From the NCBI GenBank assembly GCA_020205615.1, contig CM035171.1, forward strand, positions 22,695,741 through 22,759,740: a stretch of DNA of 64,000 bases, given 5' to 3'. The stretch comes from Panax quinquefolius. Its lineage: Eukaryota; Streptophyta; Magnoliopsida; Apiales; Araliaceae. Under the pieces are notes generated by a model. That model saw nothing but the letters and a program-made list of their open reading frames with translations, was not told where the DNA came from and ran no database searches. This document shows positions 36,641 to 50,160 of this stretch, in pieces. The first letter of the stretch is position 1; each line of letters begins with the position of its first letter. The translations under genes and the position numbers were made by a program.

Positions 36641-38600
36641 GGTGACTCAAAAGACATCCCGGAAAAGTCAAAGTCAACGATTCCGGGAGAAGCGTTTGTT
36701 GTGATTGGTCAAAATGCGAGGAACCCAAACGAGGTGATCACGGGTAAGCTATTTATAAATTCTTGCGAAGTTTATACCTTACTTGATCTAGGGTGCTACC
36801 CATTCATTTATCTCTCTGCATGTGCTCAACGTTTAAACTTGACTCCGGAGAAATTAGACTTTGACCTATCTGTGGAAACTCCGTTAGGAGAAACTTTCAT
36901 CACATCCACTTGTTTATAAATCTTGTTTGATTCAAGTTGGCACCATCACCTTACATTGACCTTATCTCTTTAAAGATACTTGCTTTTGATGTGTGATTTT
37001 AGGGATTGATTGGTTAACTACTCATCATGCCAAAATTGATTTTTTAAAAGGTTGTTAGTTTTCATATTCCTAACCAACTTTGTTATTTAATTCAAGCAAC
37101 TAAACCATTAAAATCAATCACTTGTCATATCTAATCATAAAGCTATTCGTTTATTGAAAAGCGGATGTCAAGCTTTCTTAGCCCATGTTATGGATTTGAA
37201 TAAAGACACGTCAAATTTGAATAATATTCTGTTGTTATTGACTTTCTGACGTATTTCCGAAGAACTTCCGGTCTACCCCGAGCGTGAAGTTGAATTCTTT
37301 ATTGATCTTGAACTGGTACAAAGCCCATTTCTAAAACCCCATATCGAATGGCTCTCTATTGAACTTCGGGAGTTAAAGGTCCAACTACGAGGAATTGTTG
37401 GACATCGGTTTTCATTAGATCAAGTACATCTCCTTGGGGTGCTCTGTTTTATTAAGTAAAGAAGAAAGGCGGGAGTATGCGATTTTGTATTGACTATCGA
37501 GGAATTGAACTATGTCACCATCAAGAATAGGTATCCTCTACCTCGTATTGATGACTTGTTTGACCGATTTGCAAGGCACAATTCTTTTCAAAAATTGATC
37601 TTCATTCGGATATCATCGGTGAAGATTAGAGGCGAGGATATTCAAAGAGCGCCTTTAGAACTTCGGTATGGGCATTATGAATTCTTAGTCATGTCTTTCG
37701 GACTAACTAATGCTCCTGCTGGCTTTCATGGATATGATGAACCAAGTATTCAAGGAATATTTGGATCAATTTGTTGTTATCTTTATTGATGACATCCTCA
37801 TATATTCCAAAAGTCGTGAAGATCATGAGCACCATTTGAATTTGGTACTCAAAGGCTTCGTGAAAACAAACTATATGCCAAATTGAAGAAATGCGAGTTA
37901 CGGCGAGGAAGTAGCATTTCTTGGGCACGTGGTGTCAAAACATGGAGTATCTGTGGACGGCAAAGATTGAAAGTAATACAAAGTTAGAACAACCAAAAGC
38001 CCGATGTATGAAGAAGTCGTAGCTTTACGGGTCTAGTTTGGTTATTATCGGAGATTCGTGGAAGGGTTTTCTCGAATCGCTACTCCATTAACCCAACTAA
38101 CTCGGAAGGATACAAAATTCGTTTGGAGCGAAGAATGCGAGAAGAGTTTCCAAGAGCTTAAAAGGAGACTTATTTATGCTGTTCTAACAATACCATCTGG
38201 TTCGGATAGATTTGTTATCTCTGATGATGCTTGAGCAAAGGGTTAGGATGTGTTCTCATGCAACGTGGGAAAGTCATAGCTTTATGCCTCGCGACAACTT
38301 AAAAGAGTATGAGAGGAATTATCCTACTCGTGATCTAGAGTTAGCGGCCCAGATCATTTTTCGCTAAAGATATGGAGGCACTATCTATATGGGGAGAAAG
38401 TGGAGATATATTCGGACCATAAAAGCCTTAAATATTTCTTCACTCAAAAAAAAAGAACTCAACATGCGGCGACAACGTTGGCTCGAGCTATTGAAAGACT
38501 ACGATCACACTATTCAATACCATCCTGGTAAAAGCGAACGTGGTAGGCGGCGCATTGAGTAGAAGATCATATATGCGGGAATGAGTGCGATGATGTCAAG
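36640..38600 (+). pseudogene. pol: Element B protease, reverse transcriptase and RNase H, broken
   Basis: The open frame 36518-36919 carries the protease segment NEVITGKLFINSCEVYTLLD, where the catalytic DTG has become DLG (LLDLGCYPF), so it is dead even without shifts. RT blocks: [19 protein letters not shown] (37505-37570), [17 protein letters not shown] (37670-37720), then in another frame the [11 protein letters not shown] block (about 37785-37817). RNase H blocks at about 38220-38560, with the ADALSRR region damaged. Many of the lost bases relative to element A lie at CAGG or CCTG. Confidence 0.87.
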
Positions 38601-38639
38601 TATCGCGTAGAGCCAACTTTAATAGAAAAAGTTAAGGTT

Positions 38640-40070
38640 GCTCAAGCCACCCAGGCCGAAATGCGCGTATGAAGAAGAAAGTACAAGAAGGAGCTATTCC
38701 TAAGCGAGAATTGATGAAGAAGGAATACTTGAGTCCACTCTAGACTTTGTGTCCCTAACGACTCGATTTGAAGTACAAGATTATGATGGAGGCACACAAT
38801 ACACCATTTGCAATCCATCTGGAAGTACCAAAATGTATCGTGATCTTGACATACATTTTGGTGGAACAATATGAAGAGAGAGATTGCAAAGTTTATCTCG
38901 ATGTGTTTAACTTGTCAGCGTGTAAAGGCGGAGCATCTAGTACCTAAGGGTCCGATTGCAACCACTTGAGATTACGAAATAGAAGTGGGAGCACATTACC
39001 ATGGATTTCGTTCTGGGTCTTCCTACGGTTTCTCAAGGCATCAATGTTATTTGGGTTATTGTTGATAGATTAACCAAGTCTGCTCATTTCTTGCGATCAC
39101 GGAGACTTATTCCCTTGAGCGTCTTGCTAGTATGTGACGTGAATGAGATTGTGAGGTTGCATGACATGCACTGTATTCATAGTTTGGATCGTGACCCAAG
39201 ATTCACTTCAAGATTTTGGGTTAGCTTGCAAAAAGCTATGGGAGCGCAGTTCTGATTGATTCGGCATACCATCCTCAAAGCGGACGGACAATCGAAAGGA
39301 CTATTCAAACTCTTGAAGATTTATTAAGACTCGTGTCCTAGACTTCAAGGCGGTTGGGATAAGTATTTACCATTGGTGGAATTCTCTTACAACAAGCAGG
39401 TTATCGAGCAAGTATAGGTGTGGCTCCATTTGAAGCATTATATGGGCCGAAAGTGTCGCTCTCAATATGTTGGGATGAGGTGGGTGAAGTAACATTGTTG
39501 GGACCCGAGTTAGTACATATGACTACTAGAAAAGATCCAAATGATTCGACAACGTATACAAAAGCGGCACAATATCGACAAAAGAGTTATGCGGATCTTC
39601 ATCGAAAGGGCGTGGAATTTAGTATAGGGGATCATGTATTGTTGCGAGTTGCTCTATGGAAGGAGTTACAAGATTTGGGAAGAGAGGAAAGCTCGATCCA
39701 CGATTTATTGGTCCATTTCAAATTCTTGACCGAGTAGGAAATGTAGCCTATAGACTTGCGTTACCTCCAAAGTATGTCTCGTGTTCATAATGTGTTTCAC
39801 ATATCTCGTACTTCAGTAAATATGTGAAAGACCCGAACCACGTTATAGAGTTAGAACCAGGGACGAAATAGCCAGAAGACTTAACGTATGAGGAGGTACT
39901 GTCAAGATCTTGGATAGGAAGGAGCATGTCCTACGCTTGAAAGGTCATACCACAAGTTAAAGTTTTGTGGAGGAATCATGCTATAGAGGAAATGACACGG
40001 GAATTGGGAGCGGAAATGAAGCGAGGTATCCTCACCTTTTCAAAACACCAAGTACGACGTCAATTTCGAG
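38640..40070 (+). pseudogene. Element B integrase and chromodomain-like end, broken
   Basis: 39001-39255 reads [31 protein letters not shown] (first Asp) and [20 protein letters not shown] (second Asp). The Glu region ([11 protein letters not shown]) is visible in another frame at about 39295-39325. 39420-39737 reads [18 protein letters not shown] and [20 protein letters not shown]. The chromodomain-like end is at about 39955-40040. Confidence 0.87.
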
Positions 40071-40083
40071 GATGAAATTTCAT

Positions 40084-40095
40084 AAGGAGGGAGGT
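40084..40095 (+). promoter_or_regulatory. Polypurine tract of element B
   Basis: AAGGAGGGAGGT directly before the LTR start TGTAAGACCCC. Confidence 0.85.
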
Positions 40096-42764
40096 TGTAA
40101 GACCCCAACTTATTATTAATGAAATTTAATTTTCTCTATTTATTATTTTGAAATAGTAAGGGTTGATTTGATTAATGTGGATAGTTATGGGTAAAATACA
40201 TAAATATTTCAAAATAAGCAAGTGGTTATAAAATATTCATTGTTGTTGGGGAATATTCGTTTGGTCATGGAATATTAAATGCACGATCGCTGACCGATAA
40301 TGTGGGCCCCATAATGTAAAAGCGATTGGATGAAGAAAGCGACAAATATAAGTTGTTTAAAAATAATGGCGTAGTTATTACTGAATTAATCTTGTTAAAA
40401 TACTAAATTGGTTAAAAACACGTAGCTATTGCGGTATTGCACCAATTATTGATTCTTACGTGAGAAGGCACTACTCAATAATGGTTACGGTAATTCTTGA
40501 TCGATATTTTATTTTATTGATTTAATAATTGCTTTGCGTTGATATTTTATATTCTTTGTTGTTTTGATAATTGTCATTACACGGTATTTTCATTATCGAT
40601 GCAATAATTCATATTATCTGAATAATATTATTAGATAACATTATTGGCAATGTCTAGAAGGTTACATCTAAGGAGAGGTTTGGTCACCTAATTGCAGCGC
40701 CAAGAAAGAGAAATTCTTATTGGAAAGCCCCATCTTTCACAGGAGGCCGCTGGTCGTCGATATTGTGATTACGTAATATTATTTGTGAATAATTAATTAT
40801 TGATTCATATGATGAGGAAAATATTGATTTTATGTGGATATATATGGAGAAAAATTTTAATGTGACAATTGTTGAAAATTAAAATTTTATCTTTTTCTCG
40901 ATAAAATAATTCATTTAAATATATTATTATATTTTAATAATATAATAATGGTGATATTTTTACAACGAATGTGGGATATATGAGTATCTACGAGGAGGAA
41001 GAGTATTTTTGTTGCAATAAATATTTAAAACATGTTAAACATGTCGGTGGACCCCATTTATTGGTGAAATTTGATTATAGCTTTTGTAAAATCGCTTGGT
41101 TTGTGGATTTCGGTCAATTTTGTTTGGAATTTGGAAAAACTTTCTTCTGCAAAGTTGTAGAGAATTGAATTTCCTATAAAAGTCGCGAGATTCGAATTTT
41201 CTGATAAAAAGGCTATTTATTGTGAATTATTGAAGTTAGAAGCTCAAAATAATTGATTTTTGGAAGTTTTAATTATTATTTTAAAGAAAAACGTTTTTTG
41301 CATTTAAGTGGGCTAACATGTGATATTAATTGCTGAAATCAGATCTTCAAAGATGGGCTAAGGAAATTTATAATATATATTAATATTTTATTAAAATTTA
41401 CGCTTTGGTGTTCTAAGTATTTTCTATCATAGGGTGCTTAGGTTAGAATTGAAAATCACACCGTAAAGCTGAAGTTTTCTCTCTATATTATCGAAGCGTA
41501 TTCTTGTGAGTATTTTGAGTATACTTTGAGTATTGTTAGGCGGTGCAAGTTCCTTCAAAGACTTATATACATTATTCCAAATTTAGAAATCTTGTCTTTG
41601 TGAGGTAAGGGATATTATTTTTTTCAGTAATGATATTATTTCTTCAATATCATTATGTTGAAATATTGATCTGAAGTTTTTATCAAATTTGGAACTTTTG
41701 GTGTCGGAGATTACTTATTCACGTATCTGGCCTTTATTATTCACGATATCGACACTTATTCACGAATACTGGCACTATTCATCGAAAAATGAAAAATTTT
41801 CTTTTCGTCCAAAATATCTATTCTGGATACTAGCTTTGATTGTATCCATGTTTTGATCATTCTTGAATTTTACACCAAAGTGATTATTTTTGAGGTTTTT
41901 TTGGACGTGGATAAAACAAAGTACGAATCATTAATCCTTAATCCTTGTCATTTTGTTTCACTGGATTCGTTTCTTTAAAAATATTTTTCATCATCTTCAG
42001 TCTTAAATGATGATATTATTGAATATCTTTGGCCTGTAGTGCAAAGATGAATGATTTCTTGATGAATATCTTTGGCCCGTAGTACAAAGATGAACAGGTG
42101 TTGAGATGAACATGAACTATTGATTAATATCTTTGGCGCGTAGTGCGAAGATGAGCGGATGTTTAGATGAACATGATTAACTAATGAATATCTTTGGCTT
42201 TTGTAGTGCAAAGATGAATATTTGATTCGGATATATATTAATTGATGTTACAGGGATAAAAGATAGACGATGAACTTTTAAATTCATACATAGAAGATAG
42301 TAGTTTGCATTCTCTACTTAACTCTTCTAATGAATTATTATTTCCGCTGCGAATATTGATTTAAAATTTGTTGTCTATTGTATTCTATTAGATTTTTCCC
42401 TGTTGAAGACTAACGGTAATTTGTTGTATATTATCTTAGTTATAATATTCTTTACTGGGCTAGTTGAGCTCACCCTTTTCCTTTTTGTTCCATTTTTCTT
42501 CTCAGGAGGCGAGAATATAAGCAATGCAGTCGGGGTATGGAATGAAGGTTCTAGAGAGAGTTGTTTAGTAGTCCTCACCATTTTGTAAAATAATGTATCA
42601 ATAAATGTGATGAGGATTTATTTGAGTATAGATATTATACTATAAGATAATATTTGTATTCAAACTCATAGTTTTCTTGTTGTAATAATAAAGTTGTAGT
42701 TGTTTCTGTACCATATATTGACAACTCAGAATGGGTGATGTATACCTATTTTGGGGGCGTCACA
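40096..42764 (+). repeat. 3' LTR of element B (2669 bp)
   Basis: Uninterrupted copy ending GGGGGCGTCACA. It contains the conserved block at about 40670-40700 (GAGAGGTTTGGTCACCTAAT) and a GCAAAGATGAAT array at 42025-42215. The TATA box is damaged (TATTTTCTATCATAGGG at about 41419-41435). Confidence 0.93.
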
Positions 42765-42819
42765 TTAGCCATTCCGTTAAAAAATATTGATGACGTTAAA
42801 TAAATTTGACATATGGTTT

Positions 42820-44130
42820 GACTTGTAAAAAAAAAAAAAAAATAATCTTGCCGTGGCAAAAAATACATAATACTCATTTTAAAGTTTTAAAAAAACAAGA
42901 ACATAATAAAATAAAGCAGATTTTTTTAAAATATAATTTTAATAATAAAAATAGATTTTTTAATAAACATAATTTTTTAAAAATATAGATATAATTTAAA
43001 AAAAAAAACAAAACTTTTTAAAAAAACATTATTCTCTTAAAAAATATATATTTTTTTTAAAAACATAATTTTTAAAAAACATAAAAAAATTTAAAATGTA
43101 ATTTTTTTAAACAACGTACTTTTTTTAAAAAAGCATAATTTTTTAAAAAACAAAACTTTTTAAAAAAACAATTTTTTTAAAAAAAGCATTTTTTCTAAAG
43201 CGTAATTTTTTAAAATACGTAAATTTATTTAAAAACGCGTCATTTTTTCAAAAAATAGATTTTTTAAAAACATAATTTTTTAAAAAGCATAATTTTATAT
43301 AAATTTTAAAAAAAATTTAAAAAAATTACGTTTAAAATCCGTTTTTTTTTAAAAATTATGCTTTTAAAAATCTGCTTTTTAAAAAAAATTGTTTTTTCAA
43401 AAAATTATTTTTCTAAAATTTATGTTTTTTTAAAAAGTTCCGCTTTTAAAAAATTATATTTTTTAAAAAAAAATACTTTTTTAAAAATTTAAGTTTTTTT
43501 TAAAAAATTATGTTTTTAAAAAAAGCAGATTTTTTAATTGCAAACAAATTTTAAAAGCATAATTTTTTAAAAAATTTATTTTTTTTAAAAAAGTAAATTT
43601 TTAAAAAACATATTTTTAAAAAAGCATATATTTTTTTTAAAAGGAACTTTTTTAAAACACATAATGTTTTTAAAAAGCAGCTTTTTTTAAAATGATTTTA
43701 AAAAACATAATTTAAAAAAAAGCGATTTTAAAGCGTAATTTTTTAAAAAAATAGATTTTAAAATTTATGTAAAATTATGTTTTTTAAAAAAATTATGTTT
43801 TTTAAAAAATATGTTTTTGAAAAAAATGACATTTTTAATAAATTTACGTATTTTAAAAAATTACGTTTTGTAAAAAAATGCTTTTGAAAAAAAATGTTTT
43901 TTAAAAGTTCCGTTTTTAAGAGAAAAATATATATTTTTTAAAAAGTACGTTGTTTAAAAAATTACGTTTTAAAAAATTTAAAGTTTTTTAAAAAATCTAT
44001 TTTTTAAAAAAATCTATTTTTTTAAAAGAATTATGTTTTTTTTTTAAAAAATATGTTTTAAAAAAAAATTATGTTTATTAAAAATTATGTTTTTATGAAA
44101 AATTATATTTTTAAAAAATTACATTTTATT
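42820..44130. repeat. A/T inverted-repeat core of the MULE-type element
   Basis: About 1.3 kb built almost only of TTTTTAAAAA, TAATTTTTTAAAA and CATAATTTTT runs, mirrored on the two strands. It has no coding potential. In single-stranded form it would fold into a very long weak hairpin. Confidence 0.85.
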
Positions 44131-45465
44131 TTATTATGTTTTTGTTATTTTAAAACTTTAAAATGAGTATGATGTATTTTTTTTGCCACGTCGGCATTAT
44201 TTTTTTTATTTTTTGCCAAGTCGCCGTATGTCAAACAATTATTTAACGTCTGTCAATATTTTTTAACGGAATGGCTTAATTGTAAAATAATAATTAGTTC
44301 AATGATGTAATTCGAAAAATTAAAAGTTCAATCGGGTATTCAGTAAAACGTGCCAACTTTGGTGGCCAAATCATTAGTTTTGCCGATTTAGAATATATGG
44401 TAGATGATAAAACTTTTCAACCATAGTTGCAGCGGAACGAGCAATCCATTAGAAGAGTCAAATAGACCATAAGGTCTATTATCTTCTCTATGTTAAAAGT
44501 CCACCAATAATGTTTTATCCCTGTAACATCAATCAACAATTCCCGTTCCCGATCATGTGAATAACTCATAATCACAATTGTGATTCTAAATTCCTATTCG
44601 TACCCAGGACGAAGATAATTTTCATCACTTGTCTTCACCTGAAACATCAAAAATCATGGTTATACCAAATCACAATTCCTGCTCGTAATCATTAAATCAT
44701 CTTTGCACTATGGCCAAAGATATTCGTTATTATCACATCCATGAATTAATATTTCATTGCTGAGACTCAGCTCAATAAATAATCCACATCATCGAATCAT
44801 CCTCGCACTACTGAGCCGAGGATATTCTTTAGTATCACGACCACGAATTATCCATGCACTCACGGGCCAAAGATAATCGTGTTTTCATCAACGGTCCCGA
44901 TCACGCCATAAAATAATTCATCTTTGCACCCTTGGTCAAGAGAATCCATAGCCATAATCATACCAAAAAGCGTCCATCAATGCACTACACGGCCGATGAG
45001 GACTTTTTCATTAATATCACAACCACAAATTATCCATGCACTCACGGCCAAAGATAATTGTATTTTTATCAAGCAGTCTGATCGATCATGCTATAAAACA
45101 ATTCATCTTTGCACCCTTGGCCGAAGAGAATCCATAGCCATAATCATACCAAAAATTATCCATCAATGCACTACGGGCCAATGAGGACTTTTTCCACATC
45201 ATTTGCAACATTACGGTCATGATTATACCGAATAATTCTTGGTCATAATCATACCAAGTCCATCTATGCACTACAGCCCACAGATGACTTTCAACACAAT
45301 ATAAACATGAGGATGATGACAATGATATAAGAATCAATCAAATGAGATAAAGGATAAATATTAAACATTTATAATACAATTTATCCATCGTTCAATAATA
45401 ACCAAATGTTATCAATCACTTAATAATCTCATAATCTAATATCATTAATATTATAACAATATTTT

Positions 45466-47945
45466 TGTGACGCTCCCAAAATAGGTATACAACACCCATT
45501 CTGAGTCGCCAAATACATGGTACAGAAAGCAAACTACAACTTCAATAATATAATTGTCGTGCAAAATACGACAACACATAATGTGAGTTTAAATATAAAT
45601 ATTGTCTTCTAGACAATATCCACACTCAAATAAGTCCTCATTACAATTATTCAAACACTATTTTACAGAAATAGTGAGGACTGCTAAAATATCTTTCTAG
45701 AACCATCACTCCATACCCCGACTAGATCCTGCTATGTTCTCACCTCCTGAGAAGAAAAATGGAACAAAAAGGAAAAGGGTGAGCTCAACTAACCCAATAA
45801 AGAATATTATGACTAAGATAATATATAACAAATTATCATTAGTCTTCAACAGGAAAAAATCTGATAAAATATAATAGACAACAAGTTTTAGATCAAAAAC
45901 TGCAGCGGAAACAACAATCCATTAGAAGAGTCAAGTAGAGAATGAGTTCTACTATCTTCTAAGATTTAAAAGTCCATCATCAATATTTTATCCCTGTAAA
46001 AACAATCAATATACATCTTTAATCAAATATTCATCTTTGCACTACAGGCCAAAGATATTCATTTGTATCACCAGTTGGTCATGTTCATCTCAACACCTGT
46101 TCATCTTTGCACTACGGGCCAAAGATATTCATCAGTTAATTATTTATCTTTGCACTATAGGCCAAAGATATTTAGTAATATCATCATTTAGGACTGAGGA
46201 TGATGAAAAATATTTTAAAAAAAACGAATCCAGTGAGACAGAAGGACAAATAGTAGGGATTCGTATAACAGTTTATCCAAGATCAATAATACTCCATAAT
46301 AACCAATTTTGAAGCAAAATTCAAGAATAAAGATCAAAACATGGATACAATCAAAGATAGTAACCATAATAGACATCTTGGACAAAAAGAAGAAAATTTT
46401 ATTTTTTGGTAAATAGTGTCGTATTCGTGAATAGTGCCGTATACGTGAAAAGTAACCCCGACACAAAAAAAGTTCCAAATTTGATAAAAAGTTCATATCA
46501 ATACTTCGGCATAATGATATTGAAGAAATAATATCATATATGAAGAAAATAACATCCCTTACCTCAAAATAACCGCAGTACTTACGATCGGGAATATCTA
46601 GTATAAAATTTGAAGGAAACTTGCACTGATGAATAGAAACTCACAAAGTATCTAAATACTCACAAAATACACTCAATAATCTATAGAGAGAAAGAGAGAA
46701 AACTTGTTTTTGGTGTGATTTTCAATTCTAACTTAGCCCTCTATTTATAGGAAAATGTTAGCACGCCGAAGCAGACTTAACCTGCAACCTGATGGCTTTA
46801 CCTGCTACTATTCCCACCCACCACATTTGAATAAAAATCTCAAAGACATTTTCACCAACCAAAAGTGGTGCCCACCAATTCTAGAATTTTCCACCAAAAT
46901 CATTTATAACCTAATTTCCGAATCAGTCACCTCTTAAAATTCATAACAAATCATACGTTCATTTTTAACGGTTCAAAATTTGTGGACATATACTCAACTT
47001 ATATATGTATAACATATCCAAAAATCACAACAATCCAACAGTCGGATTAAAAATTATAACTCCTGCAATATATCTCAAAAACCACTGGTTTGATTTTTAA
47101 TACCTCAATTCCGACAAAAATACTGATAAAACACCTCAACATTAATTCCTTCATTTTTAACCACAATAAATATATCCAACATTTATATCCACATAAAATA
47201 AATATTTCCTTATCATATTAATCAATAATTAATTATTCACAAATAATATTACGAGAATCACATTTATGACAACCGGTAGTTTTCGGAAGAGGGGCTTTCA
47301 ATAAGAATTTCTCCTTCATTGGCGCCGCAATTAGGTGACCAAACCTCTCCGTGACGAACTTTCTAGACATTGCCAATAATGCTATCTAATAATATTATTC
47401 AAATAATATGAATTATTGATTTGATAATGGGAAATCTTGTGCGATGACAATTATTGAAACAACAATAATATAAAATATCAATGCAAAGCAATTATTGAAT
47501 CAATAAAATAAAATATTGAGCAAGTAACTCTTTGTAATAATTATTGAGTAGTGCCTTCTTACGTAAGGATCAATAATTCATCAATCACGTGCATCCACGC
47601 CGTATTCTTGTATTTTAACCACCGAGTATTCCAACAGTGTTAACGGTAACAACTACGTCGTTATTTATAAATACTCAAACTTGTCGTTTCCTTCATCCAA
47701 CAGTTATTCTGTTATGGGGCCCACAAATGACTGCGCCGTCGTACGAATATTCCCCGACAACAAGAATATTCTACGACCAAACGAATATTACCCGACAATA
47801 ATGATTATTTTATAACCACTTGCATATTTTGCAAAATTTGCGCATTTCACCCATAACCAGAGAATTATATCAAATTAATACCTTATTATTCACAATAATA
47901 ATTAGAGGAAATTTGATTTTATTTATAATAAGTTGGGGTCTTACA
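45466..47945 (-). mobile_element. Solo LTR D (2480 bp), minus strand, inside solo LTR E
   Basis: Starts on the + strand TGTGACGCTCCC and ends GGGGTCTTACA, the reverse of a Tekay-type LTR, with ATTTT duplications at 45461-45465 and 47946-47950. TATA box on the minus strand at 46750, conserved block at about 47322-47347, GAATATTC palindromes near 47752-47790. CAGG/CCTG sites are better preserved here than in the plus-oriented copies. Confidence 0.92.
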
Positions 47946-49775
47946 ATTTTAATCATTTCTTAAACTTATAAAAAATTAATTTAATTATTTACACTTTATC
48001 AAATAATGCATTTAATCATTCAAAAATGTCATACTAATAAGATTTCATAATCAATGATCAAATCCCTCATCAAAATCTGCATATACCCTATATAGGATTC
48101 TCAAGCCATAAAATCCTATTTTCCAATTTTATTACTTCACATAACATATTTAATTTATTTACTCATAACTAGTTCATTTTTATAAAAAATACCAAATCAG
48201 TCGGGATTTAGCAGAATATAGTCCCATCTTGAACATATATTTTTCTCAGAATTTTTAAAATTCATTTACTATTTTTCATATGGCTAAAACTGCCGAATAT
48301 TTAGACATTTATCATAAATTGTAATTTTGTCCAAAAATTACGAAATTTATAGGGTATACTCCTGTTATATACATGTACTCCCAATAAAAATTTCACCAAT
48401 TTTGGAGTTAACCACAAGGAGTTATAAGGGTTTACTTTTAAAATAATCTTTTCTCATAAAATTCATAACTCTTAATCTATACATCCAAAAATCGCTATTT
48501 TTGGACACAATCTAGAAAACTCATCAAATTATCATTGTAAATTTTTCTAGAATTTTTGAGGGTCAAAAAAATTACGAATTTGCCCCTGGCAGAAACCCCT
48601 TTTTAATAAAAATACTATTCATATGAATACGAAGTATCATTCACCATGCATGTGGTAACCCACATAGACAAGTTATTCCAACAGAATAATAAAGAATGGA
48701 ATAACAGAAGGATTCACCATGCGTGCGATAATTTGCAAGCGAGTTATTCCCAACAGAATAATAAATAATGGAACCCGGTCAAAGGCGTAAACGTTATGCA
48801 GTACGAGGATATTACGATAGAATAATAAATAATGAAACCAGGTCCGACATAAATGCACAGACAGGATATTCTGACATGATAATAAAGAACGGAATATTAG
48901 AAGAATTTCACTATGTATGCGGTACTTCGCATAAACAAAGTTATTCAACATAATAATAAAGAATGGAATAATAGAAGAATTTCACAGTATATAGGTAGTC
49001 CGCGTATCTGAGTTATTCCAGCAGAATAATAAATAATAATAATATCCTTTACTTAGCACGACAATTATATCCCCTACCTTAAAAAGAAAAGTATTAAATT
49101 GGTAGGCGGGAATATACTTGAAGAAAATTTGCATTACGCTCAAAGCTTTCTTAAACTATAAAGAAATACGCTTTCAAGATTATAGAAGAACTCTCTCTAT
49201 AGTTTCTCTATCTAGAGTTTCAGTGAATTCGTAATAAATAATGAAGGAATGAACTTCTATTTATAGAAAAATGGACTGCATAGTAACTAACTCATGAACG
49301 GTCCAGATTGATTTACTTTAATCTGACGATCCATATTTAAAGCAAAATCTTTTAAATAAAATATAATATATTCTATTTATAATCTAATAAAATGAATAAC
49401 TTTATAAAAGATTTTACTATGCAAATACTATGCAGACACTATGCAAACACTATGCATAATAAAATATAATATATTCTAATTATTGTCTAATAAAATAGAT
49501 AACTTTATAAAAGTATTTTGTTTTATATAAAAAGATTTTACTATGCAAAATACTATGCACAATAGAATATAATATATTCTATTTATAGAATAACTTTATA
49601 AAAGTATTCATTTTTTATATAAAAAGCTTTTACATTTTATTACATTAATAATACCAATAAACAAAACTGAGTGACTTATCACATAAGCATCAATAATCAA
49701 TACCGTGCTATTTACCAAAATAGAAAAAAAAATTGAATACTTTTATTTTATAAAATTTGGTGTATTACAGTGGCT

Positions 49776-50160
49776 GTGGTTAAAGCCCTACAATGCAAGA
49801 TCAATAGAAATTCATGCCAACTAAGTCAAGAAATAAAGTTTTTCAGTTATCAGATTAGTGAGTTTGTAGATTTTATGGCTACCAAACTGAATGATGTTGG
49901 ACAAAAGTTACATTTTCAATGAATGTATTCTCCAATTCCTGAATGACCTCGTTGCAATTGGATGGCTGAATATGTTGGTGACTTCATGGATCTTCCTTTA
50001 CCCAATGCTACGTTTATTCCTCGTCCCCCTCACTTTGATGATAATTTGTCCTTAGAAGAGAAACTTCATCGTATTCTTCATCGTCCATATTTTACTCGAC
50101 GAACTCCTAAAAAGGCAAATGTTGAAGATATTGATTGATTATCTATTCTTTTTGCCTGAT
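49776..50160 (+). pseudogene. Sirevirus-associated ORF, 3' piece
   Basis: Continues the frame cut at 28248: VVKALQCKINRNSCQLSQEI, then FVDFMATKLNDVGQKLHFQ and a stop at 49919. After a shift: WMAEYVGDFMDLPLPNATF, PHFDDNLSLEEKLHRILHRP and RRTPKKANVEDID. The function is not known to me. The stop at 49919 and the shift make it a pseudogene even apart from the LTR insertion. Confidence 0.55.

Larger units (their letters stand above)
29212..42764 (+). mobile_element. Ty3/gypsy chromovirus element B (Tekay/Del-like), inserted in the MULE
   Basis: Flanked by TAAGC (29207-29211) and TTAGC (42765-42769); the uninterrupted opposite MULE arm reads AATTAAGCC, so the right copy carries a substitution. LTRs start TGTAAGACCCCAAC. 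Same gene order as element A and related protein sequence, but more decayed. The 5' LTR is enlarged to about 6.1 kb by solo LTR C and an extra LTR tail. Confidence 0.93.
29101..44384. mobile_element. Long-TIR MULE-type foldback element, interrupted by element B
   Basis: The left end (29101: GACAAAACTAATGATTTGG) is the reverse complement of the right end (44384 inward: GGCAAAACTAATGATTTGG), and the similarity runs for at least 300 bp inward on both sides once element B is removed. It is flanked by a near-perfect 10-bp duplication, GATTTAGAAC at 29091-29100 and GATTTAGAAT at 44385-44394. A 9-10-bp duplication and long inverted repeats fit Mutator-like elements. Own length is about 1.7 kb with no ORF, so it is non-autonomous. 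The core is an almost pure A/T inverted repeat. Confidence 0.85.
28249..49770 (-). mobile_element. Solo LTR E, minus strand, carrying nested MULE and solo LTR D
   Basis: Flanked by GTGGC (28244-28248 and 49771-49775). In minus orientation it starts TGTAATACACC at 49770 and ends GGGGGCGTCACA at 28249. Its own sequence is 28249-29100, 44395-45465 and 47951-49770, about 3.7 kb, so it is longer than the LTRs of A and B. It contains the extra module shared with G (about 28490-28990), a TATA box (49266) and the A-type TTATTCC/AATAATAAA array (48650-49030). No internal domain, hence a solo LTR. Confidence 0.88.

Noticed and set aside
47330..47345. TGGCGCC as a possible primer-binding site
   Set aside because: It lies inside LTR U3, not next to an LTR end; real primer-binding sites are the tRNA-iMet types at 14915, 20342 and 35344.
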